A DNA stretch of 32,898 nucleotides from Pseudoalteromonas sp. S2755 (GTDB lineage Bacteria > Pseudomonadota > Gammaproteobacteria > Enterobacterales > Alteromonadaceae), in NCBI RefSeq assembly GCF_005886535.1, contig NZ_PNDS01000113.1, positions 1-32,898 on the forward strand, in the 5' to 3' direction. Of the stretch, positions 1-7,171 are shown piece after piece (position 1 is the stretch's first letter; every line of letters begins with the position of its first letter). Both the position numbers and the translations under genes were made by a program. The notes below the pieces were generated by a model, which was given only the letters and a program-made list of their open reading frames with translations, did not search any database and was not told where the DNA came from.

Positions 1-21
1 AGAGAACAAGTTGTTATCCCG
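1..21 (-). repeat. Partial copy of a dispersed hairpin element (left end of window)
   Basis: These 21 bases are the exact reverse complement of 32815-32835. The right-hand copy is the left arm and loop of a 12-bp-arm hairpin, so this is probably one arm of a second copy whose remainder lies outside the window. It sits just past the stop codon of the AraC remnant, as the other copy sits past ydiJ. This suggests a repeated terminator-like element. Confidence 0.55.
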
Positions 22-33
22 GGTTCAGGTTAA

Positions 34-312
34 CTAGAAACGTTTTCGAAACTCGCTTGGTGTTAAGCCCATACACTTATTAAACACCTTGCGGCAGGCT
101 GTCGTATCCTCGTATCCAACCTGGTACGCAATCCAATCAAATGGCTTACTCGTGCTTTCTAATAAATCACACATTTTCTGCACCCGAAACCGTTGCAGAT
201 ATTGATTTGGATTGAGTCCGAGCACCTTAGCAAAACGTCGCTGTAAGGTTCTTTGCGTAAGTAGAGCGATATCAGCTAGTTCTGTAATTGATATATTGTG
301 ACCATAATGGGG
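34..312 (-). pseudogene. AraC-family regulator remnant (C-terminal DNA-binding domain only)
   Basis: Ninety-two codons are open after an in-frame stop at 313-315. The product covers most of a two-helix-turn-helix AraC/XylS domain: a first HTH (TELADIALLTQRTLQRRFAK), the linker LGLNPNQYLQRFRV, and a second HTH ending in GYEDTTACRKVFNKCMGLTPSEFRKRF. That ending is typical of GlxA-like members, which normally carry an N-terminal DJ-1/PfpI domain of about 200 residues. No N-terminal domain is present: upstream is a stop and then REP-like hairpins. The only start-like codon inside is a GTG at 223-225, which would cut the first HTH. I read it as a decayed gene. Expression of an isolated DNA-binding domain cannot be excluded. 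Confidence 0.75.
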
Positions 313-343
313 TTAATGTACTGAAAGATATAAATATAGGCTT

Positions 344-399
344 GTCGTGATAAATCACGATTTACGGTTCCGACGTAGGTTGAGGTTTTCCTCGACACA
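344..399. repeat. REP-like palindromic repeat, copy 1
   Basis: This 56-bp unit is about 90% identical to the unit at 441-496. It holds three successive inverted repeats: GTCGTGAT-aa-ATCACGA, a degenerate second stem ending in CGTAGGT, and GAGG...CCTC. It lies between the AraC remnant and the 3' end of glcB. The tandem hairpin structure fits extragenic palindromic (REP/BIME-type) elements. Confidence 0.7.
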
Positions 400-440
400 T
401 ATCTCGACAAGCACCTAAACAATGCACAGCAAAAGATCTC

Positions 441-496
441 GTCGTGATAAATCACGACCTACGAACCCAACGTAGGTCGAGGTTTACCTCGACACA
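441..496. repeat. REP-like palindromic repeat, copy 2
   Basis: Second direct copy, with all three stems intact: GTCGTGAT-aa-ATCACGAC, CCTACG...CGTAGG, and GTCGAGG...CCTCGAC. Together the two copies occupy most of the intergenic space downstream of glcB. Confidence 0.7.
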
Positions 497-511
497 AGCA
501 GAAAAACCAAA

Positions 512-532
512 AAGGCTGGATTGACCAGCCTT
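512..532 (-). terminator. Rho-independent terminator of glcB
   Basis: The 8-bp stem AAGGCTGG/CCAGCCTT has a 5-nt loop and, read on the minus strand, is followed by a T-rich run (TTTGGTTTTT). It begins about 30 bp past the glcB stop codon. Confidence 0.8.
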
Positions 533-561
533 GATTTGAGTGACATCGAAATGAAAAGGGA

Positions 562-2739
562 CTAATTAGCCTGCTGCTTATAGGCTTGTCGATAGGCATG
601 AAGCAGCGGCTCGGTGTAACCATTGGGTTGAACTCGGCCTTCAAATACCAAAGATAACGCAGCTTTATAGGCGAGGTTTTCACTAAGCGGTTTATGGTCA
701 TTGAGCATTGGTTGGTAGAGGCTGTCACCTTCGTTTTGACCATCTACTACAGCCGCCATACGTCTAAAGGTTTTTTCTACTTGCTCTTCGCTACAAATAC
801 CATGATATAACCAGTTAGCGATATGTTGGCTTGAAATCCTAAGCGTTGCTCTGTCTTCCATTAATCCAATGTGATTGATATCTGGTACTTTGGAACAGCC
901 CACGCCTTGATCTATCCAACGCACCACATAGCCCAAAATACCCTGCGCGTTATTGTCTAATTCGGCTTGGATATCCTCTGCAGATAAATCGTTTTCTAAC
1001 ATCAACGGGGGCGTGAGTAAGTTATCGAGCGATGCTTGCTGACGTGTTTTTATCTCAAGTTGGCGTGCAAACACATCCACATAGTGATAGTGCATCGCAT
1101 GAAGCGTTGCTGCAGTAGGGGAGGGCACCCAGGCGGTATTAGCACCTGACTCCGGATGGCCTTGCTTTTGCTCCATCATCAGCGCCATTTTATCTGGCAT
1201 TGGCCACATTCCTTTGCCTATTTGTGCCTTTTTCCTAAAACCGGTTTTAAGGCCAATATCCACATTTTGATCTTCATAGGCCGCTATCCAAGACTGTCCT
1301 TTAATTGCCACTTTGGGCAATACAGGGCCCGCCAGCATTGAGGTATGAATTTCATCGCCTGTTCTATCCAAAAAGCCAGTATTGATAAATACTACACGCT
1401 GCTTAGCGGCAGCAATACACGCTTTTAAGTTTACCGAAGTACGGCGCTCTTCATCCATAATCCCCATTTTAATGGTATTTTTGGGTAGCGAGAGCAGCGC
1501 TTCAACTCGACTAAATAGGGTATCAGTGAAAGCGACCTCTTCAGGCCCGTGCATCTTTGGCTTCACGATATTGATACTTGCTGCCGTCGAGTTTTTAAAC
1601 GGACTATTTCCCTGCAAATCATGCAGCGCAGCCGTGCTTGTCATGATGGCATCTAAGATCCCTTCGAACTGCTCGTTTCCTTCTGCATCCAGTATCGCTG
1701 GTGTTGTCATTAGGTGGCCAACATTGCGCACAAACATCATAGAACGACCTTTTAGTGTCATACGCTGGCCTTGTGTATTTACATAGCTTCGGTCGGCATT
1801 TAGCGTCCGAGTCAGCGATTGTCCTGACTTTTCGAAGGTCTCGCTCAAGCTCCCTTTCATCAAGCCCAACCAATTTTGATATACCAATACTTTGTCTTGT
1901 GCATCTACCGCCGCAACTGAGTCTTCACAATCCATGATCGTCGTAAGTGCAGCCTCAAGGACGACATCTTTGATCCCGGCTTTATCTGCCTGTCCGATCG
2001 GATGGTGCGGATCGATTTGGATCTCAATATGCAGATCATGGTGGCGCAACAATATCGCACTTGGATTTTGTGCCTCCCCCTGATAACCCACTAGCTGATC
2101 AGGCTTTTGCATTGCAACTTGGGTGCTGTCGTTGAGTGTAATCACCAAATTGCCATCTAGAATCGCGTAGTTCGTACTTTCTATGTGAGAGCCTTCTGCC
2201 AGCGGCAGCGCTTTATCGAGAAATTGCCTAGCATAAGCCATGACTTTAAATCCGCGATTCGGATTATAGGCTTGAGTACGCTCAGCACCATCCTCTTCAC
2301 CAAGGACATCCGTTCCATAGAGCGCATCATACAAGGAGCCCCAACGCGCATTCGCCGCATTGAGCGCAAACCTTGCGTTACTGACAGGCACCACTAACTG
2401 AGGTCCAGCTGCGCTCGCGATTTCAGGCTCTACATGCTCAGTTTCGATGGTAAAATCTTCAGGTTCAGGCTGCAAATAACCGATAGATTCAAGAAATGTC
2501 CGATATTCTGCAGATTGCCAATCAGGATGAGAGAGGTGGTAATCGTCAATTTGCTGTTGCAGGGTATCGCGTTTGTTGAGTAACGCTTGGTTTTGCTTCT
2601 CAAGTTCCGAAAAAATATCCGCTACGCCTTGCCAAAACTGATTGACCGCGATCCCCGTACCGGGAAGTAAAGATTGCTCAACAAAGTGCGCCAGTGGAGT
2701 CGCAATTTGGAAGCCTGAATGAGTGACATACTTGCTCAT
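562..2739 (-). CDS. glcB: Malate synthase G
   Basis: Condenses glyoxylate with acetyl-CoA to malate, the second step of the glyoxylate shunt, in the cytoplasm. Family-typical stretches are present: TTIMDCEDSVAAVDAQDKVL, NWLGLMKG, the MGIMDEERRTSVNL segment, GFLDRTGDEIHTSM, and the NTAWVPSPTAATLHAMHYH and GVGCSKVPDI regions. The start at 2739 was chosen because it gives 725 residues, close to the 723 of E. coli GlcB, and has AAGGA 7 bases upstream; the longer frame to 2820 adds 27 residues unlike the family. It is divergent from the isocitrate lyase gene across 247 bp, so the two shunt enzymes probably share a control region. Using the G isoform as the partner of aceA, rather than malate synthase A (aceB), is as in Pseudomonas and unlike the E. 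coli aceBAK operon. Confidence 0.97.
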   Translation of the reverse strand: MSKYVTHSGFQIATPLAHFVEQSLLPGTGIAVNQFWQGVADIFSELEKQNQALLNKRDTLQQQIDDYHLSHPDWQSAEYRTFLESIGYLQPEPEDFTIETEHVEPEIASAAGPQLVVPVSNARFALNAANARWGSLYDALYGTDVLGEEDGAERTQAYNPNRGFKVMAYARQFLDKALPLAEGSHIESTNYAILDGNLVITLNDSTQVAMQKPDQLVGYQGEAQNPSAILLRHHDLHIEIQIDPHHPIGQADKAGIKDVVLEAALTTIMDCEDSVAAVDAQDKVLVYQNWLGLMKGSLSETFEKSGQSLTRTLNADRSYVNTQGQRMTLKGRSMMFVRNVGHLMTTPAILDAEGNEQFEGILDAIMTSTAALHDLQGNSPFKNSTAASINIVKPKMHGPEEVAFTDTLFSRVEALLSLPKNTIKMGIMDEERRTSVNLKACIAAAKQRVVFINTGFLDRTGDEIHTSMLAGPVLPKVAIKGQSWIAAYEDQNVDIGLKTGFRKKAQIGKGMWPMPDKMALMMEQKQGHPESGANTAWVPSPTAATLHAMHYHYVDVFARQLEIKTRQQASLDNLLTPPLMLENDLSAEDIQAELDNNAQGILGYVVRWIDQGVGCSKVPDINHIGLMEDRATLRISSQHIANWLYHGICSEEQVEKTFRRMAAVVDGQNEGDSLYQPMLNDHKPLSENLAYKAALSLVFEGRVQPNGYTEPLLHAYRQAYKQQAN

Positions 2740-2986
2740 GGAGAGTCCTTGATTAACATTTTTTGAACGGGATAGGTCAAACATAAAACAATTTTTGGAA
2801 AAACGAACCCCTTTTCCCATTCACAAAAAATATACTCGCAATAACAACTATAAATTTAAAAAATCTAATTTATCGGCCTAGTGTTTAATTAAGCCCGCAG
2901 CCAACCACTCTCACACCGGTCGGTTTCGTGTAACAAACAACCAGAATTTAATTTGATTTATAGTACCCGTTCAAAGGAAGCTAATT

Positions 2987-4591
2987 ATGTCTCAGTATCA
3001 AACTCAGTTAGATCATTTCTCTAGCCTATGCCAAAGCCAAGGAAAAACTTGGCAGTCTATCAGTCCTGAGTATGCCAGCCGTATGCACCTACAAAACCGT
3101 TTTAAAACCGGTTTGGACATTGCAAAATACACGGCAAAAGTGATGCGTGAAGACATGGCAGCGTACGACGCAGATAGCAGCCAATACACGCAATCGCTTG
3201 GTTGTTGGCACGGTTTTACCGCGCAACAAATGATGATGGCCGTAAAACGCCACAATAAAACCACAAAGCGCTCTTATGTATACCTAAGTGGCTGGATGGT
3301 TGCAGCGCTACGCTCAGAGTTTGGCCCACTACCTGACCAAAGTATGCATGAAAAAACAGCGGTTCCAGCTTTGATTGAAGAGATCTACACCTTCCTCAAG
3401 CAAGCCGATGCACGAGAGCTAGATCATCTCTACAAAGATCTTGATGCAGCAAGAGCAAAAGGCCAAGATACAACAGCGATCCTTAACAAAATAGATAACT
3501 TCGAAACCCATGTAGTGCCTATCATTGCTGATATTGATGCCGGTTTTGGTAACGAAGAGGCGACCTACCTTTTAGCTAAACAAATGATTGAAGCGGGCGC
3601 TTGTGCTATTCAAATCGAAAACCAAGTATCGGATGCAAAACAGTGTGGCCACCAAGCAGGTAAAGTAACGGTACCCCATGAGGACTTTTTAGCTAAAATT
3701 AACGCTGTGCGATACGCCTTCCTTGAGCTTGGTGTTGAAGATGGCGTGATCGTTGCTCGTACCGACTCATTGGGTGCTAGCTTGACGCAAAAGGTACCAG
3801 TATCAAAAGCAGCTGGTGACCTTGCGAGTCAATACACCAGCTACTTAGACACCACGCCTGTGACCTCAGCCGCTGATTTACAAGAAGGTGAAATGGCAAT
3901 TAAGCTGGATGGCGAATTACAGAAACCAGTTCGCTTGGATAACGGCCTCTATCAATTCAGAGCAGGCACAGAAAAAGACCGTGTGGTACTAGACTGTGTA
4001 ACCAGTCTTCAATCAGGTGCAGATCTATTGTGGATTGAAACCGAAAAGCCAAATATCGAGCAAATTGCCGAGCTGGTTAACCGAGTTCGCGAACAAGTGC
4101 CCAACGCTAAGCTTGTGTACAACAACTCACCATCGTTCAACTGGACATTAAAATTCCGTGAACAGGTATACCAACAATGGCAGGAGCAAGGTAAAGACTT
4201 ATCGGCATACCCAAATCCAAGCTCGGATGCAAAAGTATTGATGGCGCCAGAGTTAGACGCAACCGAATTGGCAACAGAAGCCGATCTACTGGTGCAAAAC
4301 TTCCAGCGTGATTCGGCAAGAGAAGCGGGTATTTTCCACCACCTAATTACACTGCCAACTTATCATACAGCAGCGCTCAGCACAGATATTCTGGCTGAAG
4401 GCTATTTTGGTGACGCGGGTATGCTTGCCTATGTACGCGATGTGCAACGACAAGAAATCCGTCGCGAGCAAGCATCAGTTAAACACCAAGATTTGGCTGG
4501 ATCTAATATCGGTGACACCCACAAAGAGTATTTCTCTGGTGAGAATGCTCTCAAAGCAGGCGGTGAAGCCAACACCATGAACCAGTTCTAA
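2987..4591 (+). CDS. aceA: Isocitrate lyase (long form)
   Basis: Splits isocitrate into succinate and glyoxylate, the entry step of the glyoxylate shunt, and needs Mg2+. The 534 residues match the long Pseudomonas/Acinetobacter-type enzyme rather than the roughly 430-residue E. coli form. Visible features are PIIADIDAGFGNEEATYLLA (metal-binding Asp region), the active-site loop around KQCGH at about residues 216-220 within QVSDAKQCGHQAGKVTVP, VIVARTDSLGA, and YNNSPSFNW near the C-terminal third. AAGGAAG lies 8 bases before the ATG. It is divergent from glcB and followed by a terminator. Expected to be induced on acetate or fatty acids; no operator is recognised in the shared 247-bp promoter region. 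Confidence 0.97.
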   Translation: MSQYQTQLDHFSSLCQSQGKTWQSISPEYASRMHLQNRFKTGLDIAKYTAKVMREDMAAYDADSSQYTQSLGCWHGFTAQQMMMAVKRHNKTTKRSYVYLSGWMVAALRSEFGPLPDQSMHEKTAVPALIEEIYTFLKQADARELDHLYKDLDAARAKGQDTTAILNKIDNFETHVVPIIADIDAGFGNEEATYLLAKQMIEAGACAIQIENQVSDAKQCGHQAGKVTVPHEDFLAKINAVRYAFLELGVEDGVIVARTDSLGASLTQKVPVSKAAGDLASQYTSYLDTTPVTSAADLQEGEMAIKLDGELQKPVRLDNGLYQFRAGTEKDRVVLDCVTSLQSGADLLWIETEKPNIEQIAELVNRVREQVPNAKLVYNNSPSFNWTLKFREQVYQQWQEQGKDLSAYPNPSSDAKVLMAPELDATELATEADLLVQNFQRDSAREAGIFHHLITLPTYHTAALSTDILAEGYFGDAGMLAYVRDVQRQEIRREQASVKHQDLAGSNIGDTHKEYFSGENALKAGGEANTMNQF

Positions 4592-4639
4592 ACACTCTAG
4601 CTAAATATCGACTTACACTTATATAGTTCCTTAATCAGC

Positions 4640-4660
4640 AAGGGCCGTCAGGCCCTTTTA
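4640..4660 (+). terminator. Rho-independent terminator of aceA
   Basis: Stem AAGGGCC/GGCCCTT with loop GTCA and a short T run, about 50 bp after the aceA stop. Confidence 0.8.
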
Positions 4661-4669
4661 TCTATTGTG

Positions 4670-4973
4670 GATCAGATTTTTACTAGCCACTGGTAACTGA
4701 GATCACGTATTTACCAACTCCAGCTATTCAGATCATGTTTTTACTAACCTAGACCTATTTGAGATCAGAGTTTTATTAACTCAACACCTAACGATCCCGA
4801 TCTTTACAGTAAAGATCTAAGATCCAGACAAAAAAGAGCGCATTTGTGACTTTTTTCACTGTCACAAACCAAAATTTTACTAACTAAACCAGCGACAGGT
4901 CACATTTTTACTAACTTACTTAGTAAAATTTTGTTCTGAGTTTATTTTGACTAAAAACCAAAATATGACTAAC
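4670..4973. repeat. Distal iteron cluster (putative initiator-binding array)
   Basis: Four 18-mers with consensus GATCANNTTTTTACTAAC start at 4670, 4701, 4731 and 4763, so they repeat every 30-32 bp, about three helical turns, on the same face. A perfect GATC-ended palindrome follows at 4799-4817. A second group lacks an intact GATC: 4867-4884 (AACCAAAATTTTACTAAC), 4898-4915 (GGTCACATTTTTACTAAC), an inverted copy at 4919-4936, and 4956-4973. The same motif occurs at the origin (18988-19415) beside rep, 14 kb away. I see no DnaA box here, so this is unlikely to be an independent origin. A role in titrating or handcuffing the Rep protein is inferred. The cluster also lies in the upstream region of the histidine kinase gene. 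Confidence 0.8.
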
Positions 4974-5085
4974 CTCAGATTTATAAGCACTCCATTCTGC
5001 TGTAAACCCCCTTTACACTTTCCATATTTACCCCACTTTTCCATGTCAAACTATAAAACTGATTACAGTACATTGAAGTTGATAC

Positions 5086-7134
5086 ATGACCCCCATTAAG
5101 AACTTAATAAAAGCAGTAGCACTGCTTACAGCGATGCATTGCCAGGCAGGGAATACAGTTATCAAGGAAATAGAAGATTTAGAAAAGGCAGGAAAATACA
5201 CCGAAGCCTTAGTTAAAATTGAAACGGCCAGCGTCAGTGAAGAAGAAGAAACGCGATATCAAGCGATTTATTTGCAGGCCATGATTTATCGAAAGCAAGA
5301 CTTATACGAGAAATCTATATCTACACTTAGCTATATCGAAAAGCAATTTTTCCTTACCGAAGCGCGCAAGTATGATGTATACAGAGAGATAGGCATTAAC
5401 TATCGTCACTTAAGCCAGCTTGAGCAGGCCGAGTCTTTTTACTTAAAAGCACTTTCTTCAGCCGAAGCGATGAACAAGTCAAATTTAGTGGCGCAAACCT
5501 ATAATAATCTAGGCGTTGTTGCCGACCATAGAAATCTGCTTGCGCAATCTATGCAATATCACTTAAAAGCCTATGAATTGCTAAAAGGAACTGAACAGTA
5601 CGAAAAACAAGGGGCTAATTTTTATAATCTTGGTGATATTTCTGTGCGTATGGGAGATAAGGAGAATGCTGAGTATTTCTTCCAACAAGCTCTCGTTGCA
5701 GATAAAGCTTCAAAAGAATTACGCAACGTCGCTGGCACAGCCCTTCGCTTGGGAGAGCTAAAGTTTAAAAATGGTAAAACGGACGAAGCATTGGCGCAAA
5801 CAAAAGAGGCCATTGAGTTTCTAAAAGAGCTTAATGCTAGGGTTTCACTCGCAAGGGCATATCGTAACTCCGCATTGATCCATATAGCCAGGGCAGACTT
5901 AGACAATGCCCTGGCGGATGCACTAGCAGGCATTGAATATGCCACTCAAACCAGTTCAACACTGCAACAATTTTACGCCTACCTGACGGAGTTAGAAGTA
6001 AGGCTAAAACGCAGAGAATTAGCCAAAGCAAAAACACTCCTCACCAAGCTGGACGCCCTAACTGAAATTGAAACGGCAGAGGTGCTGCTCGAAAAGTATC
6101 ACCGCCTTAAAGCAATAGCGCTTGCTGCACATAATGAATACACCCAAGCCTATCAGTTTATGAAGTCGACTTCAGAGCTGCAGACTCGACTTCATGAAGC
6201 ATTACTAGAAAAACAAGTGAGTACCTATAAAGCCAGTATTGACGCGCTTATTCAATCTCAACAACTGGAGCAAGCACGCTCTGCACAAGCCATAACCGAG
6301 GTTAACTTACAAAATGCCAAGCTATCCACACAAATGTGGGTGATCACTGCAATCTCAACCTTTTTAGCTGGATTATTTCTAGTCGGGTTTTTTGTCGTCA
6401 AACATAGAAATGCGGCGCTAAAAGCAAAAATGTATCAATTGAATATTGAACATAAAGATAAAATGCTGGCCGATATTTCCCACGAGTTACGTACGCCACT
6501 TAGTGTATTAAAACTCCATATAGAAGCGATGGAACACAATCTTATTGATGACAGCACAATTGCATATGCCAAGATCAACAACAAGATAAATCAGCTAAAT
6601 GAATTAATCTCAAACGTATATCAATTGTCTCAAGCAGATCACGATGCACTTGTCATCCATCCTCAGCAACATGGCGCGAAAACGGTTATCCAGAGCTATG
6701 TGTACGATATTGAAAGATTAGTAACAAGTAATCAGCTGCAATTTATCGCCGACATTCACGTCGATGATATGAGTATTTACATTGATAAACCAAAGCTAGA
6801 TAGGGTTATCGATAACCTTGCTAAAAATGCATGTTTATACACAGATAAACCCGGCAAGGTCAGGTTTAAAGCTGTAGTCAATAAGCAAGGACTATTTCTA
6901 CAAGTAGATGATAGCTCACCAGGCGTATCAGAGGCCGAGCAAAACAAACTGTTTGAACGTCTGTATCGTGTCGAAGCATCGAGAAGCCGTGCAACAGGAG
7001 GCTCAGGTCTTGGTTTATCTATTTGTAAGAGCTTGATTGAAGCGATGAATGGAAAAATCACAGTGAAGTCAGGGAAGTATGGCGGTTTGTGTATTCAGAT
7101 AAACTTACCTCACGCGGTAAATGTATCAGCATAA
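5086..7134 (+). CDS. Sensor histidine kinase with periplasmic TPR domain, BaeS-like kinase core
   Basis: A membrane sensor kinase of 682 residues. Order: signal peptide (LIKAVALLTAMHCQA) to about residue 22; a TPR-rich sensor region of roughly residues 30-390 (repeats such as AQTYNNLGVVADHRNLLAQSMQYHLKAY); a membrane helix at about 417-440; the HisKA box DISHELRTPL with His466; the N-box RVIDNLAKNACLYT; and the ATP lid GGSGLGLSICK near the end. The usual DxGxG box is replaced by DDSSPGV, matching the EDSAPGV form of E. coli BaeS. The BaeR-like regulator at 12180-12866 is the obvious candidate partner, although they are not adjacent. The promoter region is occupied by initiator iterons, so its expression could be linked to replication (inference). 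The ligand is unknown. Confidence 0.88.
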   Translation: MTPIKNLIKAVALLTAMHCQAGNTVIKEIEDLEKAGKYTEALVKIETASVSEEEETRYQAIYLQAMIYRKQDLYEKSISTLSYIEKQFFLTEARKYDVYREIGINYRHLSQLEQAESFYLKALSSAEAMNKSNLVAQTYNNLGVVADHRNLLAQSMQYHLKAYELLKGTEQYEKQGANFYNLGDISVRMGDKENAEYFFQQALVADKASKELRNVAGTALRLGELKFKNGKTDEALAQTKEAIEFLKELNARVSLARAYRNSALIHIARADLDNALADALAGIEYATQTSSTLQQFYAYLTELEVRLKRRELAKAKTLLTKLDALTEIETAEVLLEKYHRLKAIALAAHNEYTQAYQFMKSTSELQTRLHEALLEKQVSTYKASIDALIQSQQLEQARSAQAITEVNLQNAKLSTQMWVITAISTFLAGLFLVGFFVVKHRNAALKAKMYQLNIEHKDKMLADISHELRTPLSVLKLHIEAMEHNLIDDSTIAYAKINNKINQLNELISNVYQLSQADHDALVIHPQQHGAKTVIQSYVYDIERLVTSNQLQFIADIHVDDMSIYIDKPKLDRVIDNLAKNACLYTDKPGKVRFKAVVNKQGLFLQVDDSSPGVSEAEQNKLFERLYRVEASRSRATGGSGLGLSICKSLIEAMNGKITVKSGKYGGLCIQINLPHAVNVSA

Positions 7135-7139
7135 AGTAT

Positions 7140-7167
7140 AAAAGGCCAAGCATCTGCTTGGCCTTTT
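7140..7167. terminator. Bidirectional terminator between the kinase and TonB receptor genes
   Basis: Stem AAAAGGCCAAGCA/TGCTTGGCCTTTT with T runs on both strands, between two convergent genes. It begins 5 bp after the kinase stop and ends 4 bp before the receptor stop. Confidence 0.88.
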
Positions 7168-7171
7168 GTCT

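Noticed and set aside
441..496. CRISPR array from the REP-like units
   Set aside because: Only two copies, strongly palindromic throughout, with no regular unique spacers and no cas genes.
2740..2820. N-terminal extension of malate synthase G to 2820
   Set aside because: The extra 27 residues do not resemble the family and a good ribosome site precedes the internal ATG at 2739.
4670..4973. Reading the distal iteron cluster as a second replication origin
   Set aside because: No DnaA box, no AT-rich unwinding stretch comparable to 18.8-19.0 kb, and no adjacent initiator gene.
5370..5382. GTATGATGTATAC, 11 of 13 matches to the local Ter core
   Set aside because: It lies inside the kinase reading frame, differs at two positions of the otherwise invariant core, and is far from the terminus cluster; probably chance.
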